NCBI GenBank assembly: GCA_934215995.1
Contig: CAKQBC010000122.1
Location: 1 to 7,155 of the forward strand
DNA: 7,155 nucleotides
From: an uncultured Bacillus sp.
GTDB lineage: Bacteria; Bacillota; Bacilli; Bacillales; DSM-1321
Direction: 5' to 3'
This document shows positions 1 to 5,758 of this stretch, piece by piece. Below the pieces are notes generated by a model, which did no database searches, was not told the origin of the DNA, and saw only the letters and a program-made list of their open reading frames with translations. Both the position numbers and the translations under genes were made by a program. How positions within the stretch are numbered: position 1 is the stretch's first letter; every line of letters begins with the position of its first letter.

Positions 1-47
1 GTATTATTGTACCGATGTTTGAGATATTCAACGCCGTGGGAAACTGA
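1..47 (+). CDS. pilC: C-terminal end of a PilC/GspF-like type IV pilus platform protein (partial)
   Basis: Reading the third frame from base 3 gives IIVPMFEIFNAVGN followed by TGA (45-47) and at once by TAA (48-50). A hydrophobic run ending in a P-M-F-E/D motif a few residues before the stop is the usual C-terminus of type II secretion F / PilC inner-membrane proteins, the polytopic platform that the pilus motor acts on. Only 14 codons are visible, so the call rests on this short tail plus context: in Gram-positive pilus operons pilC normally lies directly before the pilin gene. The rest of the gene is outside the window. The identification is probable rather than certain. Confidence 0.65.
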   Translation, partial: IIVPMFEIFNAVGN

Positions 48-100
48 TAATAATTACAAAAAAAGCCAAATTAATATACTATAAAATACCAGATTTATAG

Positions 101-106
101 TATAAT
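101..106 (+). promoter_or_regulatory. Candidate -10 element (TATAAT) upstream of the first pilin
   Basis: A perfect TATAAT lies in the 100-bp A+T-rich gap between pilC and the pilin, about 36 bp before the pilin's Shine-Dalgarno-proximal ATG. No convincing -35 box is present: the hexamer 17 bp upstream is ACTATA, and there is no TG extension. It may be a weak sigma-A promoter, one that needs an activator, or chance in an A+T-rich stretch. A separate promoter would let the abundant pilin be made in excess over the assembly proteins. Confidence 0.4.
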
Positions 107-133
107 GGTAGCAAACAGGTACATTGGTACTAT

Positions 134-140
134 AAAGGAG
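134..140 (+). promoter_or_regulatory. Ribosome binding site that decides the pilin start
   Basis: AAAGGAG sits 7 nt before the ATG at 148 but only 1 nt before the in-frame ATG at 142. Normal bacillar spacing is 5-10 nt, so translation should begin at 148, giving MKKIKN rather than MVMKKIKN. Confidence 0.75.
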
Positions 141-147
141 AATGGTT

Positions 148-618
148 ATGAAAAAAATCAAAAATATCTTGCGCAACGAGCGTGGGTTGACGCTGATCGA
201 ACTTTTGGCTGTTGTCGTTATCCTTGCAATTATTGCTGCAATCGCAATCCCTGCCATCGGCGGACTTATGGATAATACGAAGAAAGATGCTCACGTGGCA
301 AATGCACAGCAGATGGTTAGTTCTGCTAGGTTGTATTTGACTGGGGATAAGATTACAGCTAAAGAAGTTACCTTAGATAAATTGATAACGGATGGCTATA
401 TGGAGGATGTTGAGGATCCAGACACTAAAACAACTGTTAAAAATGGAACTACAACTACTGGTTATGATGGAACTGCTTCAAAGGTTACCTTTCTGGATGG
501 GAAAGTAAAAGATGTTACATTAGTAAGTAAAGGTGCAAAAGGGAGAAATATTACTAATGTAAAACCAAATGAATTAAATAGAGATGCAGTTAAAGAAAAA
601 ACTAAGACAGAAGAGTAA
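148..618 (+). CDS. pilA: Type IV prepilin (probable major pilin)
   Basis: This 156-residue protein is a prepilin-like structural subunit of a type IV pilus. Residues 1-13 are a short basic leader (MKKIKNILRNERG) ending in the canonical Gly at -1. Processing by prepilin peptidase would expose L14, with Glu at mature position 5 (E18) in the LTLIELL motif. The hydrophobic N-terminal helix spans about residues 14-38 and includes the usual Pro (P35). The globular part carries TKKDAHVANAQQM (44-56) and a YMEDVEDPDT segment (84-93), both shared with the second pilin at 3934. Its C-terminal half is rich in Thr, Lys and Gly and has no cysteine, so no disulfide D-loop. Mature length is about 143 residues. 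It lies just upstream of pilD and has a good Shine-Dalgarno site and a possible own promoter. By hand count G+C falls from about 45% (151-300) to about 34% (301-620). Major-subunit status is inferred from position and leader, not shown. Confidence 0.9.
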   Translation: MKKIKNILRNERGLTLIELLAVVVILAIIAAIAIPAIGGLMDNTKKDAHVANAQQMVSSARLYLTGDKITAKEVTLDKLITDGYMEDVEDPDTKTTVKNGTTTTGYDGTASKVTFLDGKVKDVTLVSKGAKGRNITNVKPNELNRDAVKEKTKTEE

Positions 619-654
619 ATAAAACCACTGTAGCAAGCCAAGAAAGGATCTTAA

Positions 655-1410
655 ATGCAATTACTCCTAATCTCTTACCTTGGTATAATCGGCCTCGTCC
701 TAGGCTCCTTCTACAACGTAGTAGGCCTACGCGTCCCGGTGAAACAATCAATCGTCAAACCACGTTCAGCCTGCCCGCAATGCAATCATATGTTGTCGGC
801 ATCTGAACTGATTCCTGTTCTATCATATGTCATCCAAAGGGGAAAATGCCGGAGCTGCAAAGCTCCCATTTCCCCTCTTTATCCTTTTATCGAGCTTATC
901 ACTGGCGTCCTGTTCGCGGTCTCTCCGCTGATCATGGGCTGGGGAAATGAGCTTCTGCTTTCTTTCTCGCTTAGTTCCCTGCTTGTAATCATTACGGTTT
1001 CCGACCTTGCTTATATGCTGATTCCGGATAAGGTACTGTTGTTTTTCGCCGGGCTATTCCTTGTACTTGTTCCATTTGTTGACTCTATGAATATTGTAGA
1101 CTCCTTGTTCGGTGCAGCTGTCGGTTTTGGCATTTTGCTGCTGATTGCCCTCCTCAGCAAAGGCGGCATGGGTGGCGGGGACATCAAGTTGTTTGCGGTC
1201 CTTGGCTTTGCGCTTGGGGTGAAGCATGTCGTGCTTTCATTATTCTTTGCTGTTTCGTATGGGTCTGTGCTTGGAATTCTATTGATTTTGACTGGGGTTG
1301 TAAAACGGAAGCAGCCGATCCCATTCGGGCCATTCATCGCCCTTGGCGCACTGACTTCTTATTTTTATGGTGACGCGTTCGTGAAATGGTATTTTGGGGT
1401 ATTGTGGTAG
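655..1410 (+). CDS. pilD: Prepilin peptidase / N-methyltransferase (PilD/ComC family, A24)
   Basis: This 251-residue polytopic membrane aspartyl protease cleaves the leader of type IV prepilins at the cytoplasmic face and N-methylates the new N-terminus. Visible hallmarks, in order: the N-terminal GSFYNVVGLRVP motif (17-28); a cytoplasmic methylase loop with two CxxC pairs (C40/C43 and C65/C68) for zinc; the first catalytic aspartate in VSDLAYMLIPDK (D117); the second in GGMGGGDIK (D176, the GxGD signature); and PFGPF (223-227) near the end. Several hydrophobic helices fill the rest. Length fits the family. AAAGGA (643-648) lies 6 nt before the ATG, and the gene begins 36 nt after the pilin stop. 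It is the only prepilin peptidase here and, by its place ahead of spoIIB, corresponds in position to B. subtilis comC, so it may also process competence pseudopilins (inference). Confidence 0.96.
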   Translation: MQLLLISYLGIIGLVLGSFYNVVGLRVPVKQSIVKPRSACPQCNHMLSASELIPVLSYVIQRGKCRSCKAPISPLYPFIELITGVLFAVSPLIMGWGNELLLSFSLSSLLVIITVSDLAYMLIPDKVLLFFAGLFLVLVPFVDSMNIVDSLFGAAVGFGILLLIALLSKGGMGGGDIKLFAVLGFALGVKHVVLSLFFAVSYGSVLGILLILTGVVKRKQPIPFGPFIALGALTSYFYGDAFVKWYFGVLW

Positions 1411-1436
1411 CAATACATACATAAGGAGCACGTAAT

Positions 1437-2420
1437 ATGGTATTCTCTCTTTTTGGCAGGAACTGGAAATACATTAATATCGAGATTAAGGACCATTGTA
1501 TACGCTATGTTGAATTGAAGCAGGGAGCGGAACCTTCAGTAGCGAGGTGCGGCGAGCACTATTTGCCGCCCGGTCTTATCCGCAATGGCAAAATGGAAGA
1601 CTATGAAACTTTGAAAACCATTATGGAGCAATGCGTCGCCGAGTGGAAAATCGCGAGGCGGCAAGTATGCTTCCTGACCCCTGACCATTCCATCGTTCTC
1701 CGTAAAGTACTGATCGATAAGACCGTAAAAGATGATGAAATCCAGGGCCATTTGTATTTGCAGCTGGGCACAAGCATCCATCTCCCGTTTGAAGAGCCTG
1801 TGTTCGATACCGTTACATTGGGCGAAAAAGACGATCAAAAAGAAATCCTGCTTTTTGCCGCTTCCGAGCAGCAGGTCAGCCAGTACCATAAGCTGCTTGA
1901 AGACTGCAAGCTGGATCCGGTTGTTGCCGATATATCATCTTTGGCGATCTATAGGCTCCTTCACACACTTGGCCAAACCACTCCTGAAGAACACACAATG
2001 GTCCTCCAGTGGGATTTATTGAATGTAAATGTCAGCGTGTTTACCGATGATAAACCAAATTTCATGAGGCATTTGCAAATACCTATAGATCCTGAATCGT
2101 GGGATAAAACAGGCATGTCAGAATGGGTATACCAGGATGGGGAAGACGCCTACTTCCGGACATTGGAAGACGTCTATACAGAAATAGACAGGGTGATGTC
2201 TTTCTACAAATACAACTTAGCCAACGGGGAATATGAAGTTTCAAAAATTATAGTGGCTGGCGACCATCCTTTTCTTGAAAAAATCATAGCCAATCTTAGG
2301 GAGCGCTATACAGTTCCGGTGTCCTCGGTCGATTATGAAGGCATCCAGACGGAGAGTAGCGATATCCTTCCCCCGCCCTTTGCTTTACCCGTCGGATTAG
2401 GGCTTAGGGAGGGAATCTGA
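1437..2420 (+). CDS. pilM: Type IV pilus alignment protein PilM (actin-like, divergent)
   Basis: This 327-residue protein is predicted cytoplasmic, with no signal or membrane segment. PilM is an FtsA/actin-like protein that binds the N-terminal INLLP tail of PilN and links the pilus motor and platform to PilN-PilO. Support comes from its place directly before an unmistakable pilN, its length, and recognisable PilM stretches: NIEIKDHCIRYVELKQG (14-30) where phosphate loop 1 belongs, DISSLAIYRLL (165-175), LQWDLLNVNVSVF (190-202) where phosphate loop 2 belongs, and KIIVAGDHPFL (270-280) where the GG nucleotide loop belongs. Several glycines and aspartates of these loops are absent, so ATP binding may be weakened or lost. 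AAGGAG (1423-1428) stands 8 nt before the ATG. Its TGA stop is followed at once by the pilN TTG start, which suggests coupled translation in stoichiometric amounts. Confidence 0.85.
   Translation: MVFSLFGRNWKYINIEIKDHCIRYVELKQGAEPSVARCGEHYLPPGLIRNGKMEDYETLKTIMEQCVAEWKIARRQVCFLTPDHSIVLRKVLIDKTVKDDEIQGHLYLQLGTSIHLPFEEPVFDTVTLGEKDDQKEILLFAASEQQVSQYHKLLEDCKLDPVVADISSLAIYRLLHTLGQTTPEEHTMVLQWDLLNVNVSVFTDDKPNFMRHLQIPIDPESWDKTGMSEWVYQDGEDAYFRTLEDVYTEIDRVMSFYKYNLANGEYEVSKIIVAGDHPFLEKIIANLRERYTVPVSSVDYEGIQTESSDILPPPFALPVGLGLREGI
2407..2412 (+). promoter_or_regulatory. Ribosome binding site supporting the TTG start of pilN
   Basis: GGGAGG lies inside the last codons of pilM, 8 nt before the TTG at 2421. 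There is no ATG near this point that would retain the INLLP motif, so TTG is the likely start codon. Confidence 0.75.
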
Positions 2421-3113
2421 TTGTTAGCTGAAATTAATTTGCTCCCTAAAAAGGAACCGAGGAATTATACATTTTTAATCATCATCTCTTTTATTGTCCT
2501 GCTTACAATCGCTGCCTCTATCTATATGTATACGGCATATCATGGATACAAGCGTGAAATTGCCTCCTTAGAGCAGCAAATTTTCACAGCTCAGGAAATA
2601 GTCGCTATGGAGCAGCAAAAAGCCGCTTCCGACCAAAATAATAGCAGTGTCGAACAGCTGAAGAATTTGGTTGATTGGGCTGAAAACTATCCGTTGAAGG
2701 CTGTCCCGCTGTTGCAGCACATTACGGAACTGTTGCCGGAAAGGGGATTTTTGCTCGATTTTGCTTACGTAAAAGAAGGAGTAATCCAATTGAATATTCA
2801 GTTCGATACATCGGCAGAAGCATCGGCTTACTTGAGTGAACTCCTTGCATCAGAGTGGATCAGGGATGCGAAGCTGTCTGCACTCGCTGCCGGGGAAATA
2901 GAGACGCAGGAATCGGTTGACCGTGAAAATGCTGATGAAGAAGGTACTGCTGATACAGAGGAACCGTCGTTTGCCTTGGATGATGAACCTTATGTGCCGA
3001 GGTATACAGGCACGTTCGAGATTACTCTGAACCGTGCAGCGATCAAAGCGGAAGCGGAAAAAGAAAAAGAAGATGTCCTTTCAGCCTCAATTGAAGGGGA
3101 GGATGGGGAATGA
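2421..3113 (+). CDS. pilN: Type IV pilus alignment protein PilN
   Basis: This 230-residue bitopic membrane protein docks PilM through its cytoplasmic tail and pairs with PilO outside the membrane. The tail reads MLAEINLLPKKEPRN, with the INLLP signature of PilN at residues 5-9. One transmembrane helix follows (about 17-40), then a coiled-coil-like segment (about 44-88) and a compact PilN-type domain (about 91-152). A very acidic Glu/Asp-rich stretch (about 159-190) precedes a final strand (TGTFEITLN, 196-204), and the C-terminus is again highly charged. The start is a TTG with a strong Shine-Dalgarno sequence. The gene abuts pilM and its last bases overlap pilO by 4 bp. The charged insert and tail lengthen it a little relative to compact Gram-negative PilN proteins. 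Confidence 0.92.
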   Translation: MLAEINLLPKKEPRNYTFLIIISFIVLLTIAASIYMYTAYHGYKREIASLEQQIFTAQEIVAMEQQKAASDQNNSSVEQLKNLVDWAENYPLKAVPLLQHITELLPERGFLLDFAYVKEGVIQLNIQFDTSAEASAYLSELLASEWIRDAKLSALAAGEIETQESVDRENADEEGTADTEEPSFALDDEPYVPRYTGTFEITLNRAAIKAEAEKEKEDVLSASIEGEDGE

Positions 3114-3937
3114 ACATGGATCGTTCTAAACGGCTGACGCTTATAGCCATTATAGCCGCCGTGCTGCTTGTGGGAGGGCTGGTTTTTGTCTATTACTGGC
3201 TTCTGGATCCTTTGAAATCGGAAGTAGCAATGAAAGAAAAGGAGCTGGAAACGGAAGAGCAGATTGTTTCTGAACTGCAGTCGAATACGCTGACGAAGGA
3301 AACTGCATTTGAGACGACTGTCGAGCTGCAGAAGCGGCTGCCTGTGAAAGCATTGGTCCCGCAGCTGATGCTGGATATCGAGAAAGCGGAAATTATATCC
3401 CGCAGCTTTGTGAAAGCCATTGAGATCACAGAGGATGAAGGTGAAACGGCAGTACCGGCTGAGGAGCCGGCAGAAGAAGCTGCCGCGGAGACGGAGGAAG
3501 CGGCTGAAGAATCCGAGGAAGCCGGAGAAGAAAATGACAGCATTGTTGATGAACAAATGGATGAACAGCTCGAACAAAGCCAGGAAGCAGAGCAGGAACC
3601 GGAATTGCTTCCGGCAGGGTTGAGGAAAATTGTCATCACAATGGCTGTGCAGTCGCCGTCCTATCAAGAGATGGAAGAGTTTCTCGCTTCCCTTGAAAGC
3701 ATGAGGAGAATCTTGACCGTGGAAAACATCACGTTTGAAGGCAATCCTGAAATCTGGTCGATTGAACAAACTGTCGATATCCTTGAATACAGTGTCGCTG
3801 TATCGGCTTATTATGCCCCGGTGCTAGCCGACTTGCAGGAGGATCTTCCTTCACTCCCTTCGACGATAAGGCCGGCAGGTAAGAAAAATCCGATGTATCA
3901 GTCACCGGGAACATTTTCGGATGATGAAGAGGAATGA
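3110..3937 (+). CDS. pilO: Type IV pilus alignment protein PilO with a long acidic insertion
   Basis: This 275-residue bitopic membrane protein is the expected PilN partner. A short basic cytoplasmic tail (MNMDRSKR) leads into a transmembrane helix (about 9-31), then WLLDPLKSEV and a coiled-coil segment (about 34-62). The PilO-like domain is split: one part at about 63-106 (QKRLPVKALVPQLMLDIEKA is diagnostic), the other at about 168-238 (IVITMAVQSPSYQEMEEFLASL...). Between them lies a low-complexity Glu/Ala/Asp stretch (about 108-166). The tail (about 245-275) is Pro-rich and ends in acidic residues. The ATG overlaps the pilN stop in an ATGA arrangement, with AGGGGAGG (3095-3102) 7 nt upstream, so 3110 is preferred over the second ATG at 3116. 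Identity rests on this architecture and on its place right after pilN. Confidence 0.87.
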   Translation: MNMDRSKRLTLIAIIAAVLLVGGLVFVYYWLLDPLKSEVAMKEKELETEEQIVSELQSNTLTKETAFETTVELQKRLPVKALVPQLMLDIEKAEIISRSFVKAIEITEDEGETAVPAEEPAEEAAAETEEAAEESEEAGEENDSIVDEQMDEQLEQSQEAEQEPELLPAGLRKIVITMAVQSPSYQEMEEFLASLESMRRILTVENITFEGNPEIWSIEQTVDILEYSVAVSAYYAPVLADLQEDLPSLPSTIRPAGKKNPMYQSPGTFSDDEEE

Positions 3938-4407
3938 GAGGCTGGGAATTGAAGGGGATGAGGAAAATAAACCGTTTCATTGGCAATGAAAAAGCAATGA
4001 CGTTAATCGAACTTCTGGCGGTTGTGGTCATTTTAGGCATCATTGCCGCGGTTGCGGTCCCTATTATGCTGACCGTTTTCGACCATACTAAGAAACAGGC
4101 TTATGTCGGGAACGCATATGCCATGCGGGATGCGGCTAAGCTGCATTTGAAGGAATTGACGGTGCAGGAAAAAGACAAGCCAATCGAGATACCCTATCTA
4201 TTTCTGTTGGAACAGAACTATATCGAGGAGATTCTCGATCCGGATACGAGGAATAAATGGGAGAAAACGAATCCGTCCTTTCTTATTTTAGAAAACGGCC
4301 GGATTACATCAGTCTGCCTGAAGGGCGAGGAACGGAAAATATGCGGGGAAAGCGATGCGGCAGTCCCATTTGCGGGCCTATCTCCTGAGGACGTAACCAA
4401 GTACTGA
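3934..4407 (+). CDS. Second type IV prepilin-like protein (probable minor pilin)
   Basis: This protein of up to 157 residues is paralogous to the pilin at 148: both carry MTLIELLAVVVIL or LTLIELLAVVVIL helices, TKKxAxVxNAxxM (53-64 here) and YIEEILDPDT (96-105 here). Leader peptidase would cut in NEKA^MTLIELL, after A21, leaving Met at +1 and the conserved Glu at +5 (E26). Alanine instead of glycine at -1 is unusual. Two cysteines (C128, C137) near the C-terminus could form a disulfide, unlike the first pilin. The ATG at 3934 overlaps the pilO stop, but its only purine-rich site is about 1 nt away. A TTG at 3949 has GAGAGG (3936-3941) 7 nt upstream, and an ATG at 3958 would give a typical 13-residue leader, so the true start is unsettled. 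As last gene of the operon it is likely a minor, initiating or tip pilin (inference). Confidence 0.85.
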   Translation: MRGWELKGMRKINRFIGNEKAMTLIELLAVVVILGIIAAVAVPIMLTVFDHTKKQAYVGNAYAMRDAAKLHLKELTVQEKDKPIEIPYLFLLEQNYIEEILDPDTRNKWEKTNPSFLILENGRITSVCLKGEERKICGESDAAVPFAGLSPEDVTKY

Positions 4408-4429
4408 GAAAAATGACGAAAGCTATTGG

Positions 4430-4461
4430 GGACAAGACGACAAAAGTCTTGTTCTTTTTTT
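4430..4461 (+). terminator. Intrinsic terminator of the pilus operon
   Basis: GGACAAGAC (4430-4438) pairs with GTCTTGTTC (4446-4454) to form a 9-bp stem with one G-U pair and a 7-nt loop, followed by a run of seven T (4455-4461). It starts 22 nt after the second pilin stop and separates the pilus operon from spoIIB. Confidence 0.88.
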
Positions 4462-4465
4462 GTAC

Positions 4466-4474
4466 TGCTATGAT
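4466..4474 (+). promoter_or_regulatory. Candidate extended -10 promoter for spoIIB
   Basis: TGCTATGAT matches an extended -10 (TGnTATAAT with one mismatch). It lies right after the pilus-operon terminator and 35 nt before the spoIIB start. No clear -35 box is seen at the usual distance, partly because the terminator occupies that space. It could be the promoter that restarts transcription for spoIIB. Confidence 0.4.
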
Positions 4475-4493
4475 AGGATGGAAAAAAGTTGAA

Positions 4494-4499
4494 GGGAGG
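4494..4499 (+). promoter_or_regulatory. Ribosome binding site that decides the spoIIB start
   Basis: GGGAGG ends 10 nt before the TTG at 4510. The open frame reaches back to a TTG at 4489, but that codon lies immediately upstream of this site and has no ribosome binding site of its own, so 4510 is the better start. Confidence 0.65.
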
Positions 4500-4509
4500 C
4501 CCGCCTAAA

Positions 4510-5565
4510 TTGGACAAGAAAAACAGGAAACATACGATCAACGTCAAACTGAACGAGAAACCTCAGAAAAACCAAAAGGCCCAAAAAAAACAGAAAGCAC
4601 AGAAGCCTGAGGAAAACAAGCAAGACCCGATACATATAGCACAGAAAGAAACGGCTGCCGCCAACCAGGGCGGACAAGCTGCCGAAGAGAATCAAGCGAG
4701 CGGGGAATTTCCCTGGTTCATTCCGGAACCGTCCGATAAAAAACGCGGCGTCAATAAGAAGGTCACATTTTCTTCCGACAAAGCGGAAGAGAGTTCGATT
4801 TTTGTCGGGCAGCCGAAAAACCTGAAAAAGAAAACCCGAAATCGGAATTGGCGCCATATTTTGCAGTTTTTGATCGCTGCGGGCATCGCAATCATCATTG
4901 GACTCGGGTTCACGTTCGTTGTACTGAAAATTACAACGGCAGAAGAAGCAAAGCCAGCCGCGTTGCCGGCTTCTGCAGGAGAAGCTGAGAGTGCAGGGAA
5001 TAAAGCGCCGGCTGATGCAGTCATTGAGCCTTTGCAGATTACGGCTGTCCAGGGCGGGGTATTCAGCAGCCAAGAAGCGGCTTCCCAGCAAGCTGAACTA
5101 TTCAATCAGCAAGGGATTCCGGCAACGGTATTGGAATCAGGCAATTCTTTTTATATCCTTCTGTTTGCCAGTGATTCAATTGAAAATGCGAAGGCTATTT
5201 CAAGCTATTTCAAAGAACAAGGAACAGATGCTTTCTGGAAGGATTTTGTAATTGAAAATCCGGAAAAGAAATTGAGCAAGGAAAATACCGAAGTGATTGG
5301 GCGCCTGAACCATTTATATGAAGGCTTGGCGAAAAACGCTTCGTCCATTATGCTCTCATCTTCCACAGGGATAGAAGAAGATCTGAAAAGCGAGGCTGTA
5401 GCCATAAAAAATGAGGCCATAGCCGATCCGGAACTTAAAAAGCTGGCCGCAGGACTTATAGGGGCTGTGGAGGCAGAACCATCTGACGATCCACAGACCT
5501 CCGCGCTCGTAATGCAAAAATCTGTTTTGGAATATATTTCCGGATTGAATAAATACATACGGTGA
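4510..5565 (+). CDS. spoIIB: SPOR-domain membrane protein, probable stage II sporulation protein B
   Basis: This 351-residue protein from the TTG start has a long, Lys/Gln-rich and probably disordered cytoplasmic N-terminus (about 1-113). A single transmembrane helix follows (about 117-140, HILQFLIAAGIAIIIG...), then an Ala-rich linker. A SPOR-type domain lies at about 174-248, recognisable as LQITAVQGGVFSSQEAASQQ, then GIPATVLESGNSFYILLF, then A..YFKEQG. A helical C-terminal region (about 250-351) ends the protein. SPOR domains bind denuded glycan at division septa. In B. subtilis, SpoIIB localises to the sporulation septum and helps engulfment by promoting septal thinning. The identity comes from this layout, a length close to SpoIIB, and the following maf-radC, which is the B. 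subtilis order. SpoIIB sequences vary widely, so a general SPOR protein is the alternative. The gene appears monocistronic: a terminator lies upstream and a promoter-like element precedes maf. Confidence 0.82.
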   Translation: MDKKNRKHTINVKLNEKPQKNQKAQKKQKAQKPEENKQDPIHIAQKETAAANQGGQAAEENQASGEFPWFIPEPSDKKRGVNKKVTFSSDKAEESSIFVGQPKNLKKKTRNRNWRHILQFLIAAGIAIIIGLGFTFVVLKITTAEEAKPAALPASAGEAESAGNKAPADAVIEPLQITAVQGGVFSSQEAASQQAELFNQQGIPATVLESGNSFYILLFASDSIENAKAISSYFKEQGTDAFWKDFVIENPEKKLSKENTEVIGRLNHLYEGLAKNASSIMLSSSTGIEEDLKSEAVAIKNEAIADPELKKLAAGLIGAVEAEPSDDPQTSALVMQKSVLEYISGLNKYIR

Positions 5566-5681
5566 TCCAAGTTTTATTTTCCGGGAAATGAAAGAGGCGG
5601 GAAGCGACAAGTTTCCTGTCTTTTCTGCTTCGACGGGATACGCGCCATTTGCATCTTTTGTCCAACGCCGGCATTTCATGA

Positions 5682-5710
5682 TTGTGTACGGCAACCGAGT
5701 TTGGTACGAT
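5682..5710 (+). promoter_or_regulatory. Candidate promoter for maf-radC
   Basis: TTGTGT (5682-5687) is followed after exactly 17 bp by TACGAT (5705-5710), which is preceded by TGG and so forms an extended -10 (TGnTACGAT). The -35 keeps only the TTG core. Transcription would begin near 5717, leaving an untranslated leader of about 40 nt before maf. No site of this quality is seen between maf and radC, so both may be transcribed from here. Confidence 0.4.
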
Positions 5711-5747
5711 GAACCTGTGTCTCTCTTTTTGAATTAAAGTAAAGGTC

Positions 5748-5755
5748 AGGTGATC
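5748..5755 (+). promoter_or_regulatory. Ribosome binding site that decides the maf start
   Basis: AGGTGATC matches the 3' part of the extended bacillar Shine-Dalgarno sequence and places a TTG at 5759 at a normal distance. The alternative GTG at 5750 lies inside this site, which argues against it. Confidence 0.6.
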
Positions 5756-5758
5756 GTT

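Larger units (their letters stand above)
5566..5758 (+). other. Spacer between spoIIB and maf, with an unconvincing 49-codon frame
   Basis: No established gene is seen in these 193 bp. One frame is open from an ATG at 5588 to TAA at 5735-5737 and would encode 49 residues beginning MKEAGSDKF and ending PVSLFLN. It lacks a properly spaced ribosome binding site, its composition shows no domain I recognise, and a candidate promoter overlaps its 3' part. Near 5598-5612 there is a short interrupted hairpin (GACA...TGTC, followed by TTTTC) that might weakly terminate spoIIB transcription, but the stem is too poor to call. Confidence 0.4.

Noticed and set aside
118..130. Direct repeat GGTAC-n3-GGTAC in the pilin leader
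   Set aside because: The units are only 5 bp and occur once. Without a known regulator or conservation data it cannot be called an operator.
721..730. Perfect 10-bp palindrome GTAGGCCTAC near the start of pilD
   Set aside because: It encodes conserved residues of the peptidase N-terminus. A single short palindrome inside a coding region is expected by chance.
2990..3769. Long minus-strand open frame (259 codons) opposite pilN and pilO
   Set aside because: It lies antisense to the Glu/Ala-rich coding stretch, where codon bias removes stops on the other strand. The protein is Phe/Leu/Arg-rich with no recognisable domain, and pilN and pilO are clearly the real genes.
4468..5091. Minus-strand open frame (207 codons) opposite spoIIB
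   Set aside because: It is a shadow of the Lys/Ala-rich 5' part of the SPOR-domain gene. No motif or plausible regulatory signal supports it.
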